This document shows positions 54,201 to 64,000 of a stretch of 64,000 nt of DNA, piece by piece. This DNA is from Dendrocalamus latiflorus (lineage: Eukaryota > Streptophyta > Magnoliopsida > Poales > Poaceae): NCBI GenBank assembly GCA_017311315.1, contig CM029664.1, positions 41,523,846 through 41,587,845 on the forward strand. Reading direction: 5' to 3'. Both the position numbers and the translations under genes were made by a program. The notes under the pieces are model-generated. The model was given only the letters and a program-made list of their open reading frames with translations. It did no database searches and had not been told where the DNA came from. Numbering within the stretch: position 1 is the stretch's first letter; each line of letters begins with the position of its first letter.

Positions 54201-56566
54201 CTAAATTTCTTCCTGATCCACAATGGTGTGAGCAGCAATACCATCAACATGATCACCTATAACACAAATGATTATATGAACAAATAAATAAATTTGAGTT
54301 TCTAAAATTAACAATGAGGTCTAATAGCTAGAATACCTTCATCTTGTTCAGCTTTATCATTTGTAGTAAGACCAGCCAAATCATCAAGAATTGAAGCTAC
54401 ACCCCTTTGATCTGAAATAGATAAACAAAATTACATGGGAGAAACCAGCAATAAATAATCTATCAACTGGACATAGAAAATATACACAGTATTGAGAAGT
54501 AAGCAGCAACAATTACCTTCCCTTGATGCTCTTATCCAATCCTTGGAGCAAATAAGGGCCTCAACAACTTGAGGGTCCAAACGGCTACGATACTTGTCAA
54601 CAACTCTTCCTCCAGCACTGAATGCTGATTCAGATGCTACTGTTGATGCAGGAATAGCTAAAACATCCCTTGCAAGTCGACCAAGGATAGGATATTTTGT
54701 ACTATGGGTCTTCCACCAACTCAAAATGTCAAAATAGTCACCTTCTTTCCAACTCAGCAATGGATCTTTGATATACTGCTCTAAGTCAGTCTGCTCCTGG
54801 CCAGGTTCAGTGTTGTCCCTTAGAAATGAACTTAATCTTTTTCTCTTTGGCTCCTCATTTAAATCCACATAGCACTGAGAAGTTCTAGAAGTTCTAGCAG
54901 TTCTAGGTTCAGTTTCTTGCACAAACCTAGCTGAACTAGAATCATACTTGGAGGCATAAGAATCATAAAGCTTTTGCAGAATTTTCTTGAACTCATACAT
55001 ATCATCAAATCCATAATCATCGGACATCTCACTATAATAAAATTCAACCACCTTCATCTTGTACCGAGGATCTAAGAAGCATGCAACAGCAAGAGCAATA
55101 TTGCTCATCTCCCAGTACTTATCAAATTTTTCCTTCATTGACTTAGCCATAGAAACAACAAAATTGTCATTGCTTTTTAGCCACTCAATAATCTTGAGGT
55201 TAATTTCACAAAATTCAGAAAAGAACAAGTTTGCTGTTGGATAATGGGACCCTGAGAGAATTTTAGTGGCATCATAAAATATTTCCAAGCAGTTGCACAG
55301 GGCTGCAGCATGGTCCCATTCCTCTCTTGTAGGAGAATGTGAACTATATTTGTCAGGATAACATAGCACAAGCTTCTGAAAAACACTTCTAAAGTGAAGG
55401 GCATCTGCTATCATTAAGTAAGTTGAATTCCATCTGGTGGCCACATCTAAAGAAAGACCCCTTTCTGCTACTCCCAGTTCAGCAACAAGCTTTGAAAATG
55501 CCTCTTGTTGCAAAGGGGAGCTCTTAACAATAAGGACTAATGCACGAATGTTTGCAATAACAGCTGAAATTGTGTTCACACCATCTCTAGCAATGAGATT
55601 CATAATGTGTGCAGCACATCTCACATGAAAGAACTTGCCAGCACAGTGTACAGAACCATGATTCTTAAGAGTAGAAATGACTGTGTCCACACAAACATCA
55701 TTTGAAGATGCATTATCTAAAGTCAAGGCAAACAATTTATGATCAAGGTTCCATGAGGTCATATTTTGCAAAAATGCAGCACTCAAATTGGTTCCTGTGT
55801 GCCTTCCCTTAAGATGCATGAAGTTTATAATCCTTTTTTGTATCTTCCATTCGTCATCAATGAAATGACAAGTTACACATAGGTACCCCTTATTCTGATT
55901 TGAAGTCCACATATCCATGGTACAGCTAAACCGACAGTCAAGAGAGGCAAAATGATCAAAGAGCTTTTTCTTTTCATTATAAAAGATATCCATAATTTTG
56001 GTCCTGCTACCCTTGCGGCCCATTATTGGGAAATCTGGGCGCAAAGATCTAATAAAATCATTTGTATACTCATGCTCACAAATGTTGATTGGATACTCAT
56101 GCATGATAATTGCAATATAGTATTTTTTTATACTACTTTTCTCATCATACCTCCAGTTATCCGAACTCTTTTTCGTTATGCTAGGATTCTCTTTGGCATC
56201 ATCATGAAATGAATGGTAATGATTCCATAGGCGTGTCGTACCTTGATTGCTTGGGGCTGGGAGAACATCATCACAGTACTTGCATGCTGCCATTGGCTTC
56301 TTGATAACCATGTCATCTATATTTTCTTCGACAAATATATCTTTGAAATGCTTCCAAATTGCTGAAGTTTTCTTCTTCGCTTGCTTGATTTTGAGGGCTG
56401 GACTACGACCCGTTGGGGACTCAGTTTCAGTCTGAGTAGCAGCTGCACCACTTGCTTCTATGTCAGCCTCACTAGCACTCACATTGACGCTGTCATTTAG
56501 CTCTCTTTCATTCTCAGTTGGTGCTGATCTCTGCAAGAAACAAAATTTGCATTGATAAGGCTGCAA
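54201..56566 (-). CDS. hAT transposase with BED zinc finger (RICESLEEPER-like)
   Basis: The main exon (54517 to about 56535) encodes an acidic N-terminus, a BED finger (SAIWKHFKD, CKYC, LWNHYHSFH), a transposase core with SCTMDMWTS and ALTLDNASSND, the CAAHIMNLI motif and the C-terminal dimerisation domain (WWKTHSTKYPILGRLARDVL, ASESAFSAGGRV). I infer two 3' exons from splice signals: 54337-54411 and 54201-54256 (ending DQEEI and a stop), both joining in phase. The open frame's own C-terminus (VQLIDYLLLVSPM) is intron sequence. At the 5' end, an acceptor-like TTTCTTGCAG near 56533 suggests the first 12 codons are also intronic, with a short first exon near 56621-56658. No internal stops; the gene may be functional. 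Confidence 0.88.
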
Positions 56567-56659
56567 AATTTGATAGATTGGGCTACAAAAATCGTTGGTG
56601 CCGATCTCAGTGGATATACCTGCTTATTTCTTGATGACCTTGTGTTTCTTTTAACCATG

Positions 56660-58400
56660 GTTCTCAATGACCTAGTTGGCTAGTTCTGTAGAACACAAGG
56701 TTAAATATTGGAGAGTTAGATCAGATCATATATTATAGACATTTTTTTCATGAGATGCTCTATATCAAATAGAGTAAAATTCACATCTGAAAATGAAAGA
56801 CATATATGTAGCAACGATCATATCTTATTCAGTCATCTAGTTGCAATCATAAGTTATTTCTTAAATGTAGTACATAACCACTTGATGACAAATATTTAAT
56901 ACAATTGGACTGGCACTTGGAGCATTATGCAATGGATGGGCTAGTTATATAATTTTAGGTCCTTTGAACAAATGGTATTAGTGGGAAAAAAGTCAAAGAG
57001 TTATCAAATATCCAAAATTTTCAATCGTAGTCAGACAACTTGATTGACTTATATCACACACACACAAAAAAACCTACTTAGCTTATAGAACTTATAGAAA
57101 GGATAACTGGATAAAACATAAGTTACCAACAAAAATTTAAAAGAATCTTTGTAATTACTATTTAGTTATGTAATTCAGGTTGCAAGAAGAAATGTAACAG
57201 TGCAGATGAGAATACAGTGTCACAAAACTATTGTTGACTGCTTTACTGGCTAATCTTTAGCATAGCTAATCACAGTGTCATACAAGAAGATGGGATGCAA
57301 ATGATGCAGAGAAGTAGAGGATAATAATTTAAAGCCTTGGTTAAGAAAAGCATAGTAGATACGGAGGGCAAATGTACAGATCACAAAATTGACACTGATA
57401 TAATCCAAAATTCTCAACACTCTACATGATTAAAAACTGGTCAAATTTCTAGTGACAGTAAAAGGAGCAACAATAATAATATAAATTGGCTCTAGAATTG
57501 CCAAAGTAGACTAAATGCCCATGTAATAGAGTGACAGGCTGACAAACATAGATCAAGCAAAAAAGTTACATTACTTATGATGTTAGCCTCAGCTGAAATG
57601 TGTCAAGATTATGCACTCCTTAGAAGTTAGAAGATATATGTAGGTTGAATTATTGAAACGAAATGCAATAACCATGATTTAGGGGGAGGGGCATTCTTCT
57701 AGACAAGGGTGAAGGGGATGTCAGCTGGATAATCCATGGAGTAGAATGGAGCATTGCTTAGCTCTACTGGTGATCAGTGAACTGAGCTGAAAGGAGGAAG
57801 AAAACCATATTGAGCTGCTCCTTTCTTGATAACATTTGGTAAGGAAGGAATAAAGGAAACTCCAGCACTTCATGAAGACGTGTTTTCCGTCCAGACTAGA
57901 TGTTCCTTCTTTTTTGCAATTGGTGTAGGAAAAAATCCCATGACCATATTACCTAGAATCTACTTTCGGGGTCCTGTTTCCAATAAAACAACGCTCAACA
58001 GGAACCCACTAATTGTGCATGATGACAATGAGATGGGAACATGCTCCACTAATTGTGTGCATCATGAGAATCAAATCGGAACCCACCAATTGCGCAGCAT
58101 GAAAATCAAATGGGAATCCACCTAATTGTGCAACAATGCACACGAACCTTTAAACTACAGTTCAGTACTAGACTACTAGTTCCTGAAGCTGCATCTAGCC
58201 TGAAATTTGGTCAGCAAAAGAGGGGGTGAAAAAGTCAGCCTTCGTGATTATATTACCGCTTAAGTAAAGCAAACAAGTCCTTGAGATTAATCGAGATGGA
58301 GCATTGTACACGGCGTGACTCCCGCAAGTCTGTAAGAAGAGACGCCCCAAATCACTCTGCCCAATTTATCTTTAGAGAGGTGACAATGCCAATATTCGGG
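56660..58400. other. Upstream non-coding part of the second hAT element
   Basis: AT-rich sequence between transposase and the captured gene fragment. I see no gene. Parts next to 58400 may be intron sequence captured together with the quinone oxidoreductase exon. Confidence 0.45.
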
Positions 58401-58477
58401 CCACATATATGTCTATCGCAGTCGCACAGCAGATTTCACATGTGAAGGAGACTAAAAGGAAAGGAATGAGCACGCAC

Positions 58478-58796
58478 TTGCGATGGAGTAGTTGTACTCG
58501 GGCGAGCCGAAGAGGAAGCAGTCGGCCTGGCAGACCTTATCGCGGAAGGCCTGGACGGCGGGTGGGAAGCCGGCGCCGCCGTCGGTCTCGAGGTCGGTGT
58601 TGAGCAGCGGAAGGTCGGAGATGTCGACGTGCTCGACGCGCAGCCCCGGGATGGACTCCTCGCACACCTCCGCGGCTAATCAATCCGCAGCACAACAGAA
58701 GCGGCAGGCGTAAGGGCAAAAGTGAAGAGCAGAGGAAAGGACGGGTGAGGAGGCGGGTGGGGTCGGTGGCGCGAGCGTACCGGCGCGGAGGAGGCC
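58478..58796 (-). pseudogene. Captured fragment of an NADPH:quinone oxidoreductase (FMN reductase) gene
   Basis: Exon 58478-58675 (198 bp, 66 codons) encodes AEVCEESIPGLRVEHVDISD, then LPLLNTDLETDGGAGFPPAV, AFRDKVCQADCFLF and GSPEYNYSIA. This is the flavodoxin-like FMN-binding region of the plant NAD(P)H:quinone oxidoreductase/azoreductase family (GSPEYNYS is its signature). A 105-bp intron (58676-58780; GTACGC...GATTAG on the minus strand) separates it from the last codons of the preceding exon (58781-58796, GLLRA), and the phase fits. A GT donor follows at 58477-58476. Upstream of GLLRA the similarity stops. The later exons are absent, so no enzyme can be made. It lies inside the hAT terminal repeats, so it is a captured copy. 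Confidence 0.75.
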
Positions 58797-59201
58797 AAGA
58801 ATGGCGAAGACTAATGAGGTGAGTGGGGAAGGATAAGGCGCGCAGGGGCTGGATTTTGCGCGTGAGCGGTGGGATTCTGCGCGCGAGGCGGAGGATTTGC
58901 GCGCGCGGCGGGGCGCCATGGCGCGAGGTAGGGGCACGAGTGGCCAGGTTTCGTTGGAAAGCGGAAAAAATTGTTTCGCCGAGCACTGCGGATACGGATA
59001 GTATCTGGTTCCACATCCGTATCCGGCGTGAATTCGGATATCCGGATCCGGATCCGAATTTATAATTCGAATACGAATACATCCATTTAGACATCCATAT
59101 TAAAACGAATACAAATACGGATATCCATGTTTAGCTAAAATCGAATACGGATATCGGATAATCCGGATATTTTGCCATCCGGATCCATCCTTACGGAGGA
59201 G

Positions 59202-61500
59202 TACTGCATGTTTGGTGTGTCTCCGCTGATGCGTCTGTGGCATGTTCAATCTGGCCCTCACCCGTAACGATGGCCTTCACTCTACTGTTGCTTCATTGCC
59301 GAGGCCGACCGACCCAAATAAGCACTTGGTCGTAACGACCACATTTGCCTCAGTTATGTCGGAGGTCATTGATGATTTCATTTTGCATTCATGGCAGGAC
59401 TCACCCTCGAGGATGCCGAGCATGTTGTGGCTGTCTTTCTAGGGCCATATACAGTAAAGGAGCACAACCTTCAAGAATCGGTGACGGCGAACCTCCACCA
59501 TGTGAACTAGGTGTGCGAAGCCCTTGGCATCCCTGTGCAAGAGCATGTCATTTCCAGCATTAGTCGGCCCCACAGTCGCGAGGGAAACGGTGGGAAGGCA
59601 CCCCCTTCATGTTGAAGAGCTTGATCTCCCCTTACAGTGCAGCCGCTACGCTTAGTGCCTCCTCCGGATGAATCAGGTGAGGATGAGGAGACTGCTGTGG
59701 GTATCGTCTCGGAGTCGAGCGACCACGCGAACTCAGACCTCGAGGCTAAGCCAGAGCGTTGTGCAGTTGGTGTCAGCGGCGTTGTCGTCATGAGCCCTGC
59801 AGAGGACCCGGGTGACGGGGCTGGTGACGCAGGCTGTTCCGAGCATGCTATGGGGTGCGAGGTCTCGGATGCCCCCGAGCTCGTAGCTTCACTATCGACT
59901 GTCTGCCAAACATCTCTAGAGACTCCAGCCTGCCAAGCGTCTTCGGATACTCGTGCGGCGAAGTGTGACCGAGGGGATGTAGTTCCATCCTTACCCCTTC
60001 TTGAGGTGTCCCTGGAGACCAGAGCGGCGAAGCGTGGTCGAGCGTCTTCTCCTGTACCCGTGGGTTTCAGGTTCCAAGTGGCGTTGATGGCACTGGTGGT
60101 GGATTCGAACTCTGACATGGACATTGGTGGTGCTAAAGTAGGGTTGGTGCCGGTGGTGGTTGTGAAGTAGTGTGTAGTGCCAGCGGTTGCACTACTTGTG
60201 CAAGTGCAATTATGGAGTCTGTCGGTGCCACCACCTCCCGACTGGCATCTCCTAGTCGAGCCGAAGGTATGAATAACTCATTTTCCTCTTGCGACTTTGC
60301 TTGACTTCCCCACTTTTTCCCTGATATTGTCCTCGACGTTAGCAGGCCATTGGTCCCCGGGGCACGCACAGGGCTCTAGCAATGGAACTGGTCACAGCCT
60401 GGCTAGCGCTGCTGCCATGGACATGTCTTTGGGTCCGACCTTCCTTGAGTCTGCTAGCTTGGAATCATGGTGAGTTGTTGTGGTGGACTTTGTTCCTTGT
60501 TCGGAGGCGCTGAGGGCTTTCCAAGGGGCCATGGACGGCACGAACATGGCCTGACCACCACGCGCTTTCTTTGTATGGCTCGAAGCTGTTGGAGAGCGTG
60601 CTCGAGGCCATGAAGATGAAGGTACATGTAAGTTAGTAGACTGGCAACTTTTGGAGTTTGGTTTCTAAGACCGAATTGGCATGCAGGCCCTTGCCCTCAC
60701 TCGTGCTATCCAAGCTATGAGGCACTGAGAGCGGAGCGGTCTATAGGAGCGATTAGCCACCATGGAGGCAGAGGCCGTGTCCACTCGTTGCTCCGTTGAG
60801 AGTGTGGTTACTACCGCAACGATGAAGGATGAGCATATTCAGTTCCTGGAGACAGGGCATGAAGGCCATCACAGAGGCGCATGCCTTGGTGGAGTAGGGT
60901 CGGTGGGCGGCCACCGAGGAGTGCGAGGAGCTACTGCAGCAAATCTCCGCGTTGGAAGAGACGAAGGGTCGGGTGGCATCGAAGTTAGTGTACGTAGTCC
61001 ACCAGTTTGTCCTGCCTTCTATCACCAGATCTGGGAGTATATCGGCAAGGCTGCAGTGAAGGATGTCCTGAAGCGTAAGCTGGGTGTGAAGGTGGACCTC
61101 AGCAGTTGGCTGGGCGATGTGCCCTGACGGGATGAAGATGGCGACCTTGCATCAAACGTCCTCACCGATCGGCAGGTGTAATGTCGAGGCCTTCTGTCCT
61201 CGTACATAGCTTGGGTGTGTGGCCATTCGCACTTGTGTATGCACGTGATGGGTGTGGGCATGATTTAACCATCATTTTGCAATCAAAAGTATGGGTTGTC
61301 TATGTCGCGGCCTCATATTGATGTTTGCCTTGCGATCAGGTACTCGAGGCTGACCGTCCCCTCGTGTCGGATAACGTTGTTTGGCATCAACTACAACACT
61401 GGGGACGGGCAGAGGAGTCGCTACAATTCTAGGCTGAGCGGCTCCGTAGGAGTGACCTCTCTATCTAGGAGCACATAAAGGTGGAACCCTCGGACGGGGA
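59202..61500 (+). pseudogene. Continuation of the degenerate transposon-protein remnant (right part)
   Basis: This is the sequence to the right of the hAT target duplication and should be continuous with 52700-53404. It contains GC-rich plus-strand frames broken by stops, with a late segment near 61330-61480 (VLEADRPLV... WHQLQHWGRAEES in one frame) that has a coiled-coil look. No catalytic motif is seen. I treat 52.7-61.5 kb as one old element remnant, with weak support. Confidence 0.35.
59637..60170 (+). CDS. Hypothetical ORF within the remnant
   Basis: A 177-codon open frame, rich in Ser, Glu, Ala and Val, with a duplicated phrase (SSDTRAAKCDRGDVVPSLP and SLETRAAKRGRASSPVP). It lies in the same sense as the surrounding remnant and may be its linker region. 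I do not recognise it, and its expression is doubtful. Confidence 0.25.
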   Translation: MQPLRLVPPPDESGEDEETAVGIVSESSDHANSDLEAKPERCAVGVSGVVVMSPAEDPGDGAGDAGCSEHAMGCEVSDAPELVASLSTVCQTSLETPACQASSDTRAAKCDRGDVVPSLPLLEVSLETRAAKRGRASSPVPVGFRFQVALMALVVDSNSDMDIGGAKVGLVPVVVVK

Positions 61501-61549
61501 GTAGCATGAGGGAAGCCTACCTCCTCTATTATTGTGGGCGTTAGTGTTG

Positions 61550-62341
61550 TATAATTGTAACAATGATTAAAACTATTGTTTGAAGTGTTGTGTACTATGA
61601 TGACCCGTGGAGGCTTCAGGTTAGTGAGTATGATGTAGTCATGGGGACCACTGTGTCATCACACACGCCGAAGTAGGGGAATCCCAGGCAATCACAACTC
61701 ACTTAAGGTACCGATGAGTAGGGCGGCTCGCATGTATTCATAAGTTGAAGTCTCGCGTAGGTACTTCGTGTAGCATAATGTTTTCTCGACTCTTATTACT
61801 ATATCTCCATCTGACTATTTAGATAACCGTTGACCGTTGGTCAAGCGGGTCTAAATATTCGACACTCCACCTATGCTAATATAAACGCCTTGGAACTCCC
61901 GGGTTCTCTACCAGTTCCAAATCCCTCTCCTAATTTATTACTTACCCATTATAGAGGTATTAGAAATAAAAGAGAGTAACATATTCCGCCCGCCCGAGAT
62001 GAAAAATATGATTGGTACTATTTTATGGCCCATTCTAGAATAAATGTTTTTTCTAGTCCTTATATTATATTCATATGTAGAGGGCCTCACCTGTCTTTGA
62101 ATCTCTACCAGAGCACCCTCTACTCTCCTTTACTATTTTTCTTTGTATGCACTGCTCCTCCAGTGGTCTTGCCATCGTTATTTTCTTATCATGTTCCCTT
62201 TCTCCTGCCACTTTTGTTTTCTTTTAGAAATTACTTTTAATGCACGATGATCATATAAAATAATTGTACTCAAAATATTTCATGTACCACAATATGCTTA
62301 AAAGCCTACTTTACTTGCCTAATTGATAGATAGTGGTCTTA
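61550..62341. other. Unassigned intergenic DNA
   Basis: No gene, RNA or repeat could be supported in this stretch; it is moderately AT-rich. Confidence 0.4.
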
Positions 62342-62490
62342 GGGGTGGGGCATTTGGTCATATACCCCATAAGTTGAGGTGCAATTGATCATTTACCCTT
62401 TTTGTGCCACTAGGCCCATATGTCAGTGAGATATCATAAGACAAATCATCAATTGTACCTCAAGTTTTAGGTATATGATCAATTATCCCC
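62342..62490. mobile_element. Short fold-back MITE, 149 bp, TTA-flanked
   Basis: The left arm contains GGTCATATACC, AAGTTGAGGTGCAATTGAT. The reverse complement of the right arm gives GATCATATACC, AACTTGAGGTACAATTGAT. Both ends start GGGG, and TTA flanks both sides (62339-62341, 62491-62493), as in PIF/Harbinger (Tourist-like) MITEs. Confidence 0.65.
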
Positions 62491-62721
62491 TTAACGGTGG
62501 TCTAGACGGTCTCCTCCCCTGGAACCAAATATTCTCCTGCATTATTTCAGGCTAGAATTCATTTTCAAATTTTTGGTCATATATTAGATGAAGCAACAAC
62601 CCTTGTTAATTAATTTTGCATGAGTATGTTTAGATTATCTTGATTTTCAGGGTTCATATCTTTTTGCTGATTGCTAGTGTTATTTACTAGGGATGTAAAA
62701 TTTGTAACTATTTATTTGGTA

Positions 62722-62996
62722 TCTTTACTATTATAAAAGTGTGAGTTGGTGGTTGGTCCATTCTCCCACCTCTCTTCTCAGTCATCCGATTTGATCTGGA
62801 CCATTCGTCTCTCTCCTCCTCTCTCTCAGGATACAACCGCCCATCCCCTCCACTTTTTCCATCTCCTCGTGCATTCTGACCACCCTTCTCTCTCCGTCGC
62901 TTGCTCTCCAATGTTTGATGTGTGAAGTTGGCCAAGCAGTAAGTTCCGTCTCATTATTTTTATGACTCCATTACAACGCACGGGTCTTTAACTAGT
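62722..62996 (+). mobile_element. Short non-autonomous Helitron-like element, 275 bp
   Basis: The left end TCTTTACTATTATAAAAGTG follows an A, and the right end ACAACGCACGGGTCTTTAACTAGT closes with CTAGT, both in the style of plant Helitron termini (5' TC, 3' CTRRT). The base after CTAGT is A instead of the expected T, and the 3' hairpin is weak, so the call is tentative. No coding capacity. Confidence 0.55.
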
Positions 62997-64000
62997 AAGT
63001 GTATATATACCACTTCACTATTTATCTCTTTATTCGGCTTCCCTGGAATCAATTTATTTGGCCCGTCGGCCCCTTCTCTTTATATGGCGCTCCTCTTCGC
63101 CTCTATCTCTTCTCGTTACCCGCACACGCTTCTACTAGATCTCCTTTTGCCTTCTCTCTCCCAACCGTGCTGCTGGCCTTAGCTCTGCCGATCACAGCTC
63201 CGTAGTTAGTGCGCCTCCTCGTGTCACCCCATGCTTTGCTCTCCTTCCCTCTGCTCCCCATTTCTGGCATTGCCGGTGTGCCCGGTTTCACCCCGTTCTT
63301 CTCATCTCTCTCCATGCTGCCGGTCTCAAATATGGCTGTCCCATGGTGATTTGGGGCTTGGCTTCATTGGATCCGATCCTGAGGTAAATTTTCCCCGGTG
63401 TTCACTCACTTGATTCCCCGCTAATCTCCCATGCCTTCACCGGCCTTCCTCGGTGCTCCGTGTCTTGTCGGGGCCTTCCCCGCCCTGCCAACACTGTGCA
63501 CCCAATCGGTCTTTACTAGCGCCTCCACCTCGCCATCGCCCTTCGCTTCGACGGAGCTAAATTTCATCAGTGTCCCCTTCTACTCCGCTGGTTCCTTAGC
63601 ATCGTTGAAGCTACACATCATGGCAGTGGTACACTGCCGACACATGGTGTCCTAGCAGCTACTTGCTGCCGGCGTTCTGCTCCGGTACACCGTCGGTTTT
63701 GTACGTCTTGGGTGGCTACCTCAACTTTGGCCCATTGCATCCCGGTGGCTATGACACTGACACATGGCCATCGGTTCTTCTTTCCCCACTTTATTCTACT
63801 CCTTTACTTTTATAATACTGTATCCCTCTTTAGCTCCATGCTATTGTTGTTCATCTTATTTCGAGGAATGTTGTGCATGGCTTCATGGCTGACCGTGGGG
63901 TGTTTAGGGGTTTGGGTATGTGGTGAGCAACCATGTGCGTGCTCGGATGTTGGCTTGTGCTAGGGAGCATTGACACTGTCCCGAGAGCTCATGGATGGCC
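62997..64000. other. Unassigned right edge
   Basis: A CT-rich stretch with a TATA-like GTATATATACC (63000-63010), several short open frames and a donor-like GAGGTAAATT near 63380. It could be the start of a transcript on the plus strand, but no protein domain can be recognised. Confidence 0.25.

Larger units (their letters stand above)
53413..59193 (-). mobile_element. hAT DNA transposon, 5781 bp, carrying a captured gene fragment
   Basis: The left end TAAGGATGGATTCGGATC and the right end, read in reverse, TAAGGATGGATCCGGATGG are terminal inverted repeats. The 8-bp CGGAGGAG flanks both (53405-53412, 59194-59201). Subterminal regions are packed with CGGATACGGAT/CGAATACGAAT motifs on both sides, the usual layout of transposase binding sites. 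The element encodes a near-complete BED/hAT transposase on the minus strand and, near its right end, a fragment of an NADPH:quinone oxidoreductase gene in the same sense. Confidence 0.92.

Noticed and set aside
58537..59094. 185-codon ORF over the captured gene region
   Set aside because: It is in a different frame from the quinone oxidoreductase exon and extends into the hAT subterminal repeats.
1..64000. tRNA, rRNA or organellar segments
   Set aside because: Reading both strands I found no cloverleaf-like or rRNA-like sequence; the TGGTATCAGAGC matches are retrotransposon primer sites, not tRNA genes.

Overview
The window is a transposon-dense stretch of a plant nuclear genome, almost certainly a grass (Poaceae). 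The evidence is GC-rich coding exons, TTA-flanked PIF/Harbinger MITEs, and Ty1-copia and Ty3-gypsy elements primed from initiator tRNA-Met sites. I cannot fix the species. Only one ordinary host gene is clear: a two-exon plus-strand A1 aspartic protease of the plant nepenthesin/NANA-like type (36079-40347), whose 2.8-kb intron is full of transposon debris.

Layout, left to right. (1) 1-9034: a decayed minus-strand SIRE/Maximus-type copia element with a long 5' LTR; its 3' LTR lies outside the window. (2) 10058-11422: two neighbouring PIF/Harbinger-type elements, each flanked by TTA. (3) 11833-30384: one hAT element (8-bp target duplication CACGTTAT on both sides) that has been stretched to 18.5 kb. 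A Tekay/Del-type gypsy element inserted into its transposase gene (target duplication GCTAA). A tandem duplication then repeated the left flank plus the LTR, and the second copy of the gypsy element is now a solo LTR. (4) 30.49-33.0 kb: a small inverted-repeat element and a ~1.9-kb minisatellite that share one 14-bp unit (TTCGACCACG core), with strand-switching arrays. (5) 33.0-36.0 kb: degenerate repeats. (6) 36.1-40.4 kb: the aspartic protease. (7) 41352-49644: a complete, apparently intact copia element with LTRs that look identical and target duplication ACCCT. (8) 49.6-61.5 kb: old plus-strand transposon-like remnants, split by a second hAT element (53413-59193, target duplication CGGAGGAG). 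This hAT element has a near-complete transposase and also carries a captured fragment of an NADPH:quinone oxidoreductase gene, splice sites included. (9) 62.3-63.0 kb: a small MITE and a Helitron-like end pair; the last kilobase is unassigned.

The genes do not form a pathway. What holds the window together is a readable order of insertion, duplication, recombination and gene capture. The most interesting signals are the nested hAT/gypsy/tandem-duplication/solo-LTR structure, the captured quinone-reductase exon inside a hAT element, the dispersed 14-bp minisatellite, and the extra leader ORF in the gypsy element. All boundaries come from reading the sequence by eye; no searches were run.
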